The translations under genes were made by a program, and so were the position numbers. Positions 1 to 13,500 of a stretch of 64,000 bases of DNA are shown one piece after another; position 1 is the first letter of the stretch; each line of letters opens with the position of its first letter. Under the pieces are notes generated by a model. It did not search any database. It worked only from the letters and a program-made list of their open reading frames with translations, and was not told the DNA's origin. The DNA is taken from positions 3,266,232 through 3,330,231 of the forward strand of contig CAJNOP010000011.1 in NCBI GenBank assembly GCA_905250075.1, read 5' to 3'. Origin of the DNA: Rotaria sp. Silwood1. Its lineage: Eukaryota; Rotifera; Eurotatoria; Philodinida; Philodinidae.

Positions 1-3000
1 AAAATGAAATAATAAATATTAATATTTGTTTTTTTGTTCTTTCTTGAATAAAAAATACAAACTCCTTTCAAAGCTGATTGTGATTTTGTTAATGAATTCA
101 GAAGATGTTCAAGTAAGAAATTTGAACGACGTTCATCCATAAATTGTTGAATTGTTTTAGTCGAACGTGAACATAATTCTTCTAAAATTCGATCACATTT
201 TTTCATAACACTTCTTTTCACACTTTCATCTTTCTAAATATTCAAAATATTTTATTTATGCACATATATCTTCATTTTTTTTTGTTCCTTAAATACCATT
301 TTAAATAATTGTTTTAATTGATCTTCTAATAATTCTAAACGTTTTTCATCCAAATATGTTACTAAAGCCAAAACAATATCAAGTAAATAAATTCTTGAAA
401 GAAATAAAGAAGACAAAAAAAAAATCAATATTTTTGTTAAATTCTATTTCATACAATGTAGTCTGATCAAGTTCAGTATTTTGCATTTTTTCTAAAGATT
501 TATCAAAAAATGTTTGACATAATTGATGATCAGTTATTGTTAAATAACGTTTGATTGTTTCATATACACTTTGTCGTACTGGATCACGTGAATGATTCCA
601 TTTTTCAGTTGTATATAAATTAAATAATAGTGGTAAATAATTTTTTGCATATTTTCCAACTTCTTGTCGATCAGTTTCTAATTTAACAATGAATAAAATA
701 AAATAAAAAGACTTTATATTAACTTATTAGAAAAAAAATAATATTGTTATTTTACCATTATCAGTTTTTGATATAAGATTTCTTAAACCAGCCAATAAAT
801 GTATTCTTAAATCTGGTCTTTTTGTTAATGATGTACCAATACCTTTTGCAATTAATTTTAAACTTATTGAAATATCCGTTGCATATGAACAGTAACCAGG
901 AAATAATGACCAGATTTGATCTTGTAATGTAGATAATACTGTTGAATTTATTACATCACCTTTATCACGAAGATTTTCCGCTATAAAAAATAAATAATCA
1001 TAAATTAAATCAATATTTCGCTGGAGATACCAAAAGTAATGATGGATGTATTTTGATTTCTTATAAAAATCTTAAAAAAAACTTTCTTTCCATTTCATCT
1101 AATAGTAAAAGTCAATGCTCTGCATTCCTGTAATGTTTGGTCACTTATTAATTAAATAGAATAATAATAAAATTTCGATAGCATATATTTGCTATTATAT
1201 CTGATGGTAATATAAAATCGAATAATATCTTCGATGTGTATTCCTTTTATTCTGATGCATGACTCTCTATAAGATTACATCTCTCAAAAAGAGTCAACTA
1301 TTGTTAAATAACTGAAAATCTAGATGAATGTATGGGAAGATAGTTCGAAATCTGATTTTTCAGAAAACCTAAGAAAAACTTTCACTTTTTCGATTGCGCA
1401 ACCTACAATTCTTTGTGGGTTTGGTTGCAATATGACAGAGTGCCTTTTTGAATGAAGCTTTGTTACCTTTCGATAAAAGTACGAATTTAACAAAAAACAA
1501 CATTATGTCACGATCTGCATCCTGTCATACTCTTTCAAATCAAAAAATTAAGTTTATATAGAATGAAAGATCCACAAAGAATTTCGGGCTACCAAATGCG
1601 CAATCCAAATATTTATAGAGGGCTAAATATTAGAACAAAACAGAACATCTAGAAAATTGTTTTTACTATCGGTGCAAAGAGAAAGCTTTTTATAAGAAAT
1701 TAGAATATTTACACCACTATTTTTAGTATTTCCTAAAAGTGAAACGAACCAGTTGTTTGTAACTGAAATGCGATTGGTAAAAAATAAGCAACAAAATGAT
1801 TTAATTCAGTATGTGTTATATTATCACGTAATAACGGTAATAACCATGATTGTTCTAATTGAACATCATTTATTGTACCAGTTAAATTTAATGGAATTAC
1901 TTGTAAAATATTTTTTGGTCCAAATACACGAATTGCTTTACCAACTGTTAAATCTAATTCAGATAAAAATGAAAAATCTTTTGTTGAACGTAAACCAGAT
2001 AATGATGATAAACACTAAAGACAAACGAAAAATAATATAAAAGAAAAAAAAATTTATTAATTATTTTACATTTTGACAAAATTCAAAATAATCTTTTCCC
2101 ACTAAATCAAACATATCACCAAGTAAATGAAGTATAAAATTCCATGACAATGTATATGCATATGTTAAACCATGTTCAACTAATTGAAATAATTGTTTTA
2201 ATAATGGATTTGTACGTAATGTATCGACTTGTGGTTTTAATATTTTTTTTATGATTGTCTAAATTTATTAACGGTTTTATTTTATTTATCAAATAAAAAT
2301 AAAAAAAAAAGAATATACTTTAAGAACATTCGTAGCTTTTGTTTGTACACGTTTGTAAACAGATAGAAGACATTCGTTAATACATATTTCAAATAGTTTT
2401 AAAATATAATTAAGGCATGTCGCAGAATCTGAACGATGAAAAGCACAATAAGCTCGACAAATACCATCTAACCATATGACCATTTGTTGTTGATCATTTT
2501 TAGCTGGTTGACGTTCCAATAATGTCTAACACAAAAAAAAGATTAGTTTTTTATTATTCATATAATAGAGATTGCCGAATTATGTTACACAATCAATTAT
2601 TAATATGTTTTTAGTTCGCTAAAATTTAATCGTTTTTATTCTTTAATTTAGCAATCACACTAATTTCTTCAAAATTGAATTCTTCGCATCGAACAATGCG
2701 TAAACGACTTTTTCATAAAACATATTTTTATGAAATGCGTACATAAATCTTTTTAATGAACAATAGCATCAAGACCTTCGAAGAGAAAAGACTTGTAAAA
2801 ACTGGTAAATATCTGCAGGAAATCGAACATCGCAGTTACACAAGTGAGTAGATGTTCATATTTTAAATTTTGTTTCAACAAGAAAAATGTATTTCAAAGC
2901 GAACGTTACAGTTCTCTATTGAATGGATATAAAATGACTTTCTAATAGTATAGCAGAGTGATTCAAAAGCAAGAGAATGATTCTATTGAATTTTAGTCTT

Positions 3001-4030
3001 CAGCATCCGTTTTATGAAGTATGAATGACGAGAACAATGTTTGAAAATGAAAACTTTTAGATTATTTATCCAGTGAATTGAAATTCAAAGAATTATTCTT
3101 TGTGAAACAGAGTAAAATGGATGTGACCATATCAGAATATTTTTATTGCTTCTTATTCTTTTCGTACTATGTTTTAAACAAAACATATCGCTTCAAATCC
3201 TTAAGGCAAGATATATATATAAAACAAGGCTCAATCTTTTTGGTTTAGACTACTTGTACAGCAAATAGTTGCAACTAAAAATACACGCTCTACTTCGAAG
3301 AAATTGTCTCGATGAAATCTTTATATTACAAAACATTAACAAGATTTTTAGAATGGCAGAAGACTTCTACAATATCGTTTTTATTAATTATAATCCTTAA
3401 TTCAATAGAAATTTTTTACTTTGTTATCGACTTCTTTTTATTAGAGAGTTGCACGATAAAATTTTCTGTAACCTACATATTTCTCATATAATTCTACTTT
3501 ACACTGCAGAGTGGAGTAGACTCACCATACGTTCCTTTTATCCTGACTCTATTTTACATCCCTCTAATTTTATTTAGACATCCACCTAAACATGATCGGT
3601 ACATGTGAGATTAGTAAAATTTTTAAAAACTAAGGTATCACATTCAGTTCTAATAAATAAAGTTTAGTCAATTTTCAGAAATATTATCTAAACTAACTTA
3701 GATATATTTGAATATTTTCGTTTTCTTTAAAAAGAAAATGAATCTATTTTTTACTTGAATAACTCGTGGATTAACTTGAATCATTGATGCATTTGTTGCT
3801 CTTGTTCCTAAAGTTGTTTTTGAATATTGAGAAATTCGATCAATATCATGAATTGTTTTAGATGGTTGTTGAATATCAATTGAAGATGTTTGTGATGTTG
3901 ATAATGATGATAAAAGTTGAAGTTTAGCAGCATCTCGATGCTTAGTTCGAGATGGATTCGATGAACTTGCCCCGTGTTTTTTCCATTTTGGAACAAGTTT
4001 ATTATTACTTTTATGTAAACGTACTCTCAT
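1..4030 (-). CDS. RRP12: RRP12-like ribosomal RNA processing protein, 3' end off the window
   Basis: Nucleolar HEAT-repeat protein needed for maturation and export of both ribosomal subunits. Exons read: 4030-3755, 2525-2319, 2258-2070, 2014-1750, 980-756, 677-455, 393-297 and 233-63 (551 codons); the C-terminal part lies beyond position 1. The start at 4030 gives the family N-terminus: a basic stretch with PKWKKHGASSSNPSRTKHR resembles the start of human RRP12. Later exons carry RRP12 landmarks: VEHGLTYAY, SWLLPLLRDNI, AYFLPIAFQLQ, WSLFPGYCSYATDISIS, KRPDLR and IYLLDIVLALVTY. Exon 1 joins exon 2 in frame across a 1229-nt gap (3754-2526), but the roughly 270 residues other RRP12 proteins have between them are not visible. 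Either this copy lacks the N-terminal HEAT block or exons were missed. The intron 1749-981 contains a foldback repeat. Identity is firm; completeness of the model is not. Confidence 0.88.
1390..1609. repeat. Inverted-repeat (foldback) element in an RRP12 intron
   Basis: GATTGCGCAACCTACAATTC and CTTTGTGGG near 1392-1420 return inverted at 1572-1607 (CCACAAAGAATTTCGGGCT, then AAATGCGCAATCC). The arms are imperfect and about 40-50 nt long, around a core of about 150 nt. No reading frame is visible. It lies wholly in the 769-nt intron 1749-981, which fits a decayed non-autonomous element. Confidence 0.55.
2526..3754 (-). other. Long first intron of RRP12, no coding exon seen
   Basis: This 1.2-kb stretch lies where a complete RRP12 gene would encode about 270 residues of N-terminal HEAT repeats. 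All three minus-strand frames are broken by frequent stops, and none shows the codon style of the neighbouring exons. The splice sites at either end are both phase 0. Confidence 0.5.
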
Positions 4031-4135
4031 AGTTTAATCTTCAAAACAAAGAAAAATGAATACAAATACAAATTTCGCGAGTAAAAGAAAAAACATGATA
4101 AATAATAAAGGTTTAAAAAAAACAACAAGAAATTA
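4031..4135 (-). promoter_or_regulatory. 105-nt EXD3-RRP12 intergenic gap with possible trans-splice acceptor
   Basis: Only 105 nt separate the EXD3 stop from the RRP12 start on the same strand. Read on the minus strand, a T-rich run ending TTTGTTTTGAAG sits 8 nt before the RRP12 ATG and has the form of a 3' splice site. Spliced-leader trans-splicing is known in rotifers, so this could be the acceptor of a downstream gene in a two-gene transcript. That is inference; the same signal could occur by chance in AT-rich DNA. Confidence 0.35.
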
Positions 4136-7100
4136 TCACATAGTACTTTCAGCATCATAAAAAGTAATACCATCATCATCGTCATCATCACTATCATTAT
4201 CTTGTGTATATTCATTTTCTGTTAATAATGCATTTCTATTAAGTCGTCGTCGCCAATGTGTTCCTTGCCAATAGACTTTTCCACATTGACGACATACATA
4301 AAATTCTTCATATGAACGATAATTTTTTAATGTTAAACCTGTTAAAACTAATGGAACATTTTCATTATATAATGTCATACGATCAATATCAATCACTTCT
4401 GATTTATAATTAATAAGATCAGGTTCAAGATCTTTTATTAAATAATTATTTATTTTACACCAAAGTATACGCATATCACGACCATCAACAATAACAAAAT
4501 CATCACCATTACATAACTATAGATAAAAGTAATAATAAAATTTAATACAAAAAAGAAACAAAAATCTTACTGTACATCGACTAAATATATCTTCTGGTAA
4601 GATTTTTAAATTGAAATGTTTAAGAACAGCAGCACATTGTTCTTTAGCTGGAACATTTAATGGTGGTTGCCAACAACGACCTTCGACAGTATGAGATCGT
4701 AACTAATCGAAATAATATAAAATATTATTAGCAATAAAATGGAAAATTTTCTAAACTAATTTGTCAAACAAGATATAATGTGAGAAATTCATTTCTTATG
4801 TATAAATGAGAAAATATTCACCAAATGATGAATTACTTTTTAAGATAAAGTTAACTGCTTCGTATTGAGACTAAAGAAAATCTAACAAGATTTATGTCCA
4901 ACGATTTTCTTTTTGAGTTATGACTATTTTAATAAGTTTTTCAATCAAATACTATAATCTTCTTCAAATAATATTTTTTAAATCAACTTTTAAGTTCAAA
5001 CTTTGCATAAGTCATATTTTCAATAATATTAGTGCAATATAGGTAACAGCTTATTTATAATAGTATCTTTTATCATAAGATAAAATATAAGAATAAAGTT
5101 TAAATTTTTGCATATTAGAATTTTCAATAATGATATCAGAGGATTATGAATTCTAGTGAGTATGACACTTTTATATTAAATCGATTTCATTAAGAACTTT
5201 ATTTGTATAAAATTTGAACACAAAACTCGATTTTTAAGAGAATCTGAGAGAGAGAGAGAACATAGAATTTTGTTGAAAAAGAATTACATGATTCACAAAG
5301 TAAATCAATCGACACAAATATTCTTAGAATTTCTTTGGTCTTACAGAAAACGATTCTCAAAATGTGACTTGCTAATTGAACTGATATTTTACCTGTACAT
5401 AGGAATTGATGAGTCTGGTAGGAGTCCATAAAGCCTCTACACTGGATAAAACATTGCTAGGAATGGCAAATTCTCATAGATTTCTACTAGTCTTCTTAAA
5501 ACCCATTAATCGGCAGAAATATCAATTCAATAGGCGAGTAAGACCTTTTTCTCATCAATAGAATTCACTTCATGAAATTAAAATCATTTCCAAAGTGATT
5601 GACTACTTGAGAAGGTATTCTTGTATGTCTCTAACAAAATATTTCATATAATTAAACTGAAATAGTTAAATAATCATTTATGAAAGTTTTCTCTTCGAAT
5701 GCGATATTCTACTTTTACGAATGTATATTCAAACAAAAACTTTATGTTTTAAACTTACGAGATTATATGGTGCACCACGTGATAAAATAATTCGATTTTC
5801 TGCTCGAGCATACTATTATAATAAATCGTTAGAATTTTTTTAAATTTAATTCTTCTTTGTCTTTTTTACGTACCTTAATAGCATCTGTATGTGGATCATC
5901 ATTACCTAATATTACTGCATCACAACCAGTAACACGTAATTCTTTTCCTAAACCATGTAACATATTATCAACAACAAATTTGATTTGATAAGGACGTTTA
6001 ATTTCATTTGAAATCTTTTAAATAAGAAACAGAATAAAAAACAAAAGATTTTTATTTCTCGTTTATTGTTTTTTTTTCTGATTACATACATGATTAACAT
6101 CATTTGATGTTTGACATTGATTAATACTATTATTATTATTAGGTGTATCTTGAAAATTTTCATCAATTTGACGAGCTATAGTTGAATCAAGTTTTTTTGG
6201 TTTTCTACCACGAAATGATTTTAAATAATCAGTTGATTTAAGATTATTCGAAAGAAATTTATAAATTTCAACTAAACAATATGCATCAGTTGCTTAAATA
6301 AATGAAAAAAGAATATATATATTTATTTATTTATTTAATCAAGAAAAATTTTACCAGCATATAACGTTTGAGCATTTCTTAATGGTCGTCGTTCCCAATT
6401 TGAACATTGTTCAGATTTATTCAATGATTTACCAAAACATAAACGAACAAATTCACTAAGACCTTTATCTTTTGATGATAAGGTATTATTTGTTGTAGCA
6501 TATGGAAATATATCACGATTAGCTACAAGTAACTGAATAAGAAAAAAAGAAAATTAAATAATGCATAAAATAACTATAGAATTATTTACTTCATTTTGTA
6601 CAAAAGATAAATCAAGTAAAGTTTTGCCTGAAAATAATGCTCGATTGAATATAGGATACGAAGCAATAAGCATAGCAGCATCAGTTTTAAAACCATAACC
6701 TTAATAAGAAAAGAAAAAAAAAAAAAAGAATTTTTTTTTTCCTCTTTATTATTTGTAAAATGTGAATGTATTTTTAAATAATTACAAAGTAATGTTACAT
6801 GATCATCATCAAATAATCGATTAGCTAAACGTTGTTGTATTGTTTCTGCATCACATGTATGAAAAAAATGTAGTAAATCAAGTAGAAATATTTCATTTCC
6901 TAATGCTATTTGCATCACACTAATACGTTGTTTTGATGTTGATGTATGATTAAATACTGGTTTCCATTCACCTAAAAATAAATATCTATGTAAGTTGAAT
7001 GATGTTGTTTAGTATATTTATCAAAGAAATTAATAAGAAATATTTGATTTTGTTTTTTTTTTTCAAATAAAAAAAAAAACTAAAATATAATTATTTGTTA

Positions 7101-9535
7101 TCAAAACCTACAATCAAATCCAATAAATATTTCTTCATTATTATCTTTAAATAATCGATTAAGTAAACGTTCATAAGTTGGCATAGAATCAACAAAAATT
7201 ATTTCATTATTTTCTAATGGAATTTTATAATAATCAATTGAAGACTTTTCTTTCGTGATTTGTTCATGTGGTGTCGGATTCGAAACACTATTTTGTTTGA
7301 TATGAATATATTTTTGAACCTTTCAAAAACAAATAAAATAAATTAACAATTATTTCTTACATAAAAATACAAACAAACTAATTTAAACGAAATGCAATTC
7401 GAGTTACTCATTGAATATTTCAGCTTTTATTTGAAATAGTTGGCATTCTTATACATTCATAAAATGTGTTTTTTGAAAGATTAACAATATTTCTGAAGAT
7501 CAAGAGCACTGCACTACGAACAGTTTTTTATATGTTCTGTCAATTACAGAAATAAATAATTTGTCTCTGATTGAATTTAGTATAACATTCAACTCGGATT
7601 AAGTTTATTGATCATATAGAATATCGATCAAATCATTACAGTGTGTCCGAAAAGTAATAATATCAGAGTAAGTATTTCATTTTGAAGAGCTGTTTTCGCA
7701 GTTCACTTTCGCAAAAAAAAAGTTTCTATTTTCATCGACAAATACCAATGCTAGGATCAAATTACTGAGTAATGTCAAACGATTTTGAAATTCTTGAACA
7801 TGTCAATCGTTTCCAGTAATTTAACTTAAATACCGTTATTTATTTACAAGAAAAGAAAATCTTATTTTTTACAAATGATCAATGCAACAAGTTCTATAAA
7901 ATAAGATATGTCAACAAGTTTTTAGATATTTTGAGCCAATTTTTACGTAAAAACATATGAAAGGATTCTTGTAAAGTGTCAAAAAGGCTAAACAGGTTAA
8001 CGGAAGAAGGTGTACAAGACTCCGACGAGATCAATAGAAATGAATACAGATTCATCTCCACGCATTGTTCTTACCAAGTTATCAGAATTTTACTGAAATG
8101 TCCTGAAAATTTCACCCTAAAACAAAATATTGCTTTTGAGATATCGATTGTTGAAAACACTGAGTTTTCTTACTTTTCTTTGTGATACATCATTGTTTTT
8201 GAATAATCAATATCTCAAGAAGAACATATCTTACTTTTCGCTGAAATTTTCAGAAAATTCTAGGATTCATAAAATCTACTAATAGGTAAAATATCAGTTC
8301 GATCGACGAATCACACTTGGAAATGTTTGGTTGTAAGGGCAAACTCACATATTATAACAGAATTATTTAACAAATTAAAAAAATTTACATGATATTTCAA
8401 AAGTCGAAAATTTTTCTCTGCTAACTACAGAATAATCATTTCGAATGATCATACATACCCAAGTCGGTAAAGTATAATACGGTCGATCCAATTGAGCCAC
8501 TAAAACAAAAAAAAACCAATTATATACAACAGAAAAAGAAAAAGAACAACAATAATTTTCTTACTCCAATATTTCATAGCTACAATATCATCTCTATCAG
8601 CTAATATTTCAATTAAATATTCTGATAAATCATTACTGCCTTGTACAATATCCTTAAATAATAAAATATTATATATTAATCTTTATTTTTATTTATTTAC
8701 TAACTCCAACTAATTCATTCCAACAATCATCACTCATTGTTTTATCATCATTCATATTATTATATTTAACATTAATTAAATAACCTAATGTTCGTTTATT
8801 TTGTAATATTGCTAAATTTGGATATTTTTCATTTTGTTCATTTCCATATAAATTCCAATAACGTACAGCTAATTTTGATAAAGTTTTTTTATTTATTGTT
8901 ACATTTTTCATATTATATTCATTTGTTAAAATTTCTTGAAGTTTTTTTCCACCATTTTCATATAAATGATTTAATATATTTATTAAATATTCTTCATATT
9001 GTACATTATCATCTAAATATATATCAATAAGATGATCTTTTGAATTAAGTATTAATGGTAAAAGAATTTCATTTGGTTGAAATTCTAATTGATAATTTAA
9101 TTTAACTATTATATTTAATGTACGTTTATATGTATTAGAATTTGTTGGATATATTAATAATGGTTTTAATAAATTAATTAAATAAGTTTTTTTTATTTGA
9201 AATATTTCAATAAAATCTACTATACATGCAATTGGTAATGTTTCAGAAATCAAATTATTTAATATATTTTCATCTATGATTGGTATTGATAATGATTTAT
9301 TATATTGATTTTTCCATTGAATAAATGAATGAACAAAACAATTTATTAAATTTGTATTATTGTGATTAGTATTATTGTTATTATTATTACTTGAATCAAT
9401 TAGTTGCAAAAGATGTTCAAGTAAATCATCATATGGTTTAGACGATTGATTGAAATAATCGAAAACTACATTAGTAGCTTCATCTTCATTATAAAGATGA
9501 TATTTTTCTGATAGAGAAGTTAAAAATGAAGACAT
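4136..9535 (-). CDS. EXD3: EXD3 / Mut-7 (Nibbler-like) 3'-5' exoribonuclease with Mut7-C domain
   Basis: Predicted 850-residue DEDDy 3'-5' exoribonuclease; fly Nibbler and worm MUT-7 of this family trim small-RNA 3' ends and support RNA silencing. Exons: 9535-8705, 8652-8565, 8499-8459, 7319-7112, 6971-6786, 6699-6590, 6532-6355, 6292-6090, 6014-5874, 5812-5759, 4702-4571 and 4516-4136; total 2553 nt, in frame. An N-terminal helical region (about 1-320) is Asn-rich in part. The exonuclease domain shows Exo I FDCEW (D389, E391), Exo II GFKTD (D458) and Exo III YAATD (Y546, D550), so the catalytic set is complete. Next comes the signature KSEQCSNWERRPLR. The C-terminal Mut7-C RNase domain (about 616-850) has VVDNMLHGLGKELR, ENRIILSRG, and a zinc ribbon with CTLC (723-726) and CRQC (799-802). 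The end is Asp-rich. Introns 8458-7320 and 5758-4703 are about 1.1 kb. RRP12 begins 105 nt downstream on the same strand. Confidence 0.9.
8101..8257. repeat. Inverted-repeat element in EXD3 intron 3
   Basis: CCTGAAAATTTCA followed by a GAGATATCGATTGTTG block (8102-8153) returns inverted at 8190-8257 as AATCAATATCTCAAG and then CTGAAATTTTCAGA. The arms are about 60 nt with a spacer of about 30 nt, so the transcript could fold into a long hairpin. It lies inside the 1.1-kb intron between exons 3 and 4 of EXD3. Confidence 0.55.
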
Positions 9536-10531
9536 AATGTTTCAGTTTGTAAGATATAAATGCGTATATACGTATGAAGATGTTGAATACGAATTGCGTA
9601 AGTTAGCGAAGTAAAAAAAAATATAAATTATTTAACCATTGACTAGTATTGAGTTTTTTTAGTTCGAAAGAAAAATTTTCATTCGTAACGATGATTTAAC
9701 AAATCAAACGATAGGTGTATGGAAAAAAAGATGGCACTATATATCGAATAGATATGTACCGATATGCGAATTCTATGTCGATGTTTTGGTTCATGAACTA
9801 TTCAATTGTCCGATGTCGTTTGACTTCACATTATGGCTACGAGTATATCTCAATGAGATTAGAAATGCTTAAAAGAATTCGAATCTACAGCCTACTATTG
9901 AAAAGTTATCGTAGTTTTAATGAAATTTTTTCTTAGAGTAAAGGATTGTTGAAATATCAAAAATATAGAGTTTCAAGCTGAAATTAGAAAACATTTTATA
10001 GAAATGTGCTTTAGAATTTAATTATGGTTATAAATTTATTTACTTAAGGAGCAAAATGCTTCAACTCATTGAACTACGTAATATTTTACACATGGAAGAC
10101 AGGATTCTTTTTCTCACTGAGAAACACTTAATCCAAACGATGAAAAACATATATTACAATATAAAGGAAGAAAGCATTAAACACAATTATAATTATCGGA
10201 GTGTTACATATAGACACGATGCGTATGAATATTTTCTATTTTTATGAAATCATCGTCACTCCTTGTAAACTTATAACGACAATATTATACTGTCTTTCTT
10301 TTTTATCATTCTGAAAGTTATAATCAATGACTATTCAGTAAATAATAATAATTTGAATATAAGACAAACATTCTGAGGAAAACTTTTTTTGTTTTCGACT
10401 AGTGTCATTTAAATATTTTAATGCAAGATTTATTTTATAAATAGTTAATTTAAATAAATAAAACTGTAGTAAGTCAATTCATATAAATAGGAAAAAATAA
10501 GTGATTTTTCACTAAAAAAAACAATTTATTT
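9536..10531. other. Intergenic region between the GLUT-A 3' end and the EXD3 start
   Basis: About 1 kb between the EXD3 start and the GLUT-A stop, both on the minus strand. It holds the EXD3 upstream region and GLUT-A 3' flank; an AATAAA lies just downstream of the GLUT-A stop on the minus strand. Short frames at 9715-9936 and 10056-10247 have no recognisable content and look like chance. Confidence 0.5.
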
Positions 10532-13500
10532 TCATGTTAAAACTCCATAATCAACAGTGCTACCAACATCATTATTGCCCCCAGTTCGATTATCATAATT
10601 TTGACTTTGTGGTCGACGTTTCCTCCATACTTGACCAGCGTTTATTTCTGCATAGATTGTATCAACAGTTTTTGCTTTTGTTTCTGGTACGAAAAAAAAT
10701 GTCAAAAGAAAAAATATTAATAAAAGTACTGTAAATAGAAGAAATGTATATTTATGCAATAAACCCTAGAAATAAAAATAAAAACATTTTTAGACACAAT
10801 ATATCAAATTTTTTTTTTAAATTTACCGTAAAAAGAGGTTTAAAACCAAGACCAACAATAAAATTAGCTGACCAATTAACAAGTACAGCAATACTTGAAG
10901 CTGGTACACAAAATGTTTGATTAAATAATTCTGATGTAATTAACCATGGTATTGAACCAGGTCCAACAGCAAAAAATGCAACAAATAAAATAGTCATTAT
11001 AAGTGAAACTTTATTCCAAAATGCAGTTGATTGAACAACAAGTGATATAACAAGTATTAAACTTGCTACAAACATTCCACCAATACCAGTTAAATGAAGA
11101 ATACGTCGACCAAGACGATCCATAAGAAAAACACTTATTATTGTAACAATTACGTTTGTTGCACCTAAACCTAAATTTGCATATTCAGCTAGATCTTTTT
11201 CATAACCAGCTGATTGAAATATAACAGTTGAATAATAAATAACTGCATTTATACCAGAGAATTGTTGAGATAATTGAAGAAATACTGTTATAAATAATGC
11301 CCAACGAACTGTTGGTGTTCGAAATAAATCAATCATTCGAGCCTAAATATTAAATTTCAAGATTTGAATCAAACGAAGAAAAACAATTATTTACAGAATG
11401 TTGTTGTTGACTTTGTTCATCTTGCATTTCAGATACTTCATAATGAACATGTGGATCTTTACGAAGCCATCGAAGTGCTAAAGAAAAATAATAGTTATTA
11501 AATAATAAAATTATTCTAAGCTGAAAAATACAGACAAACAAAATAAAAGAAACTTCTTAGCATTATAGAGAAATAACTTAGAGACAATCAGAAAATAACT
11601 AGGAATCTGTTCTAGAATATGGAACATTAGATATAAGTATACATATAAATGTTTAGTAAACCCCTCTTATTGAACATAAAGCCTTCTATGAGATCAAATA
11701 TTAATTGCTTTAGAAGTTTTCTATTATCCATATATGTGTTGTTTCTTTTGCAGCTTCTGTCTACTGCAGTTTTCACTATTCAGCAAGAAATATATGAAGT
11801 AAACCTTCATTTTTTACATTCTGCTTTCATCCTTGTGTGGTGCTGCTCGGTTTAATTTTTACTCTTGTTCATTTATTCTCCTTGTCATTCTCCTCTTCTA
11901 TCATTTCAATCACCGCTGTATATATATAAGCAAAGCAGAAGGAAAATCCCAACGAAAGAAATAATCCAAGCACAATAGTACGATAATACATATAACATAA
12001 AGAAAAGACAGAGAACAGTCAAGGTAGTGGGATAAGGAATATATCCACTACCTAATAGGTGCTGTGTCTGATTGAATCATAGACCTGGAAATTGAGACTT
12101 GTGAGAAAAAAATGATGAATCACTCTTCTATCAAACATAAACGATGCGTCAACTCGTCCCGCAGTTTAAAATTTTCTCTACAATGAGCAAAACGAAATCA
12201 TCGAGATTCATACAAGAGAAGAGGACAATCAAAAAAACGACAGTATTGGTTAGAAGTTTAAATATAAAAAAGAGTGTACTAGCTTAATAAATATTTGAAC
12301 ATACAAGTTAATCCTTCTCTCATGAATGTCCATGAATAAAATTGAACAATGTAATCTCAAACTATATAACTCTATGTTGGTTGCTGAGAGCTTTATTAAC
12401 TATTAGTTGCTAAAAGTATATTGTGTTTTGTTGCCCTATATCTAAGAATACAGCTCCATAAACGTGTTATGTGGTATATATATCGACGAAGATTTTCATT
12501 GATTAATCAAATGCGTCCCACAAAGTTCTCCAATAGTTTAGCATGATAAGAGATGCTAAAGCATTGAATTGATCCTGAAGTAACACTTCAGAAGTCAAAA
12601 AAGTATCACTTTTCAAATCGTTTACTGTCTTGTTTCTTCCGAGAGTTACTAGACTGTTCAAATAATTGATTCCTTTACAACTGAAAAAGTTTGAACAAGA
12701 AAAATGTTAGTGATTGTCGAGCATCGATTGATCGATTCATTCGATATCAGTTACTTGTGCAAATAACAAAAAAAAACACAAAATCATCTTCATTTACAAC
12801 AGTTTGACAAATATTTCTTTGTATTCATTTTTGCATGAAATATTATTGAAGAAAATATTTCTATCATAGGTTAAAGTCTCAATATGTAGATGCAAAAAGT
12901 TTTCCAGTTGATCTTTTCGAATATAAGATTTCTCGAATGTTTAAGATTTCAATTCTCACTATTGTGATGTTTTTCTATGTTTCACAACTTTGATAAGGTA
13001 TACATTTATTCATTTGATGTTCATCTGACTTTTGCTTTACTTAGTCCTTCATATTTCTTCAGTTTTAGAACGATTTTGAGAGCTTTGAAAATCAATAAAG
13101 TTAGTTCCTTCCATTTTACGATAAATCGTACATCAATTAGGCAAAATAATAAACTTTAACAAGATATTGGAATCAAAAATTCACACTGACCGAATTGGAT
13201 CGTTGTTCATTGATTTATCTGACATATTAATATTGTATGACTGTGTCGATGCTTCATTGAACACTGATCTAGTATAGAGTCAATGTGACAGTAGATTCAA
13301 TATCGGTATATCACTGTCAATATTTCAGTACTTCCATCAAAACTACGCATTTCTATTTTTACTCAAATATTACATGTTACGAGGTTATTGAAACTTCTAT
13401 AATCATTTTCACCGATTAACCCAATGAAATAAACTTGCCCACATCGCATAATTCATCTGAGCTCAAAACATATTTATTTTTTTCTTAAACGCATTAATTA

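Noticed and set aside
5241..5260. GAGA simple repeat in EXD3 intron
   Set aside because: Short microsatellite inside an intron, nothing further to say.
8788..9030. 80-aa plus-strand frame
   Set aside because: Antisense shadow of EXD3 exon 1.
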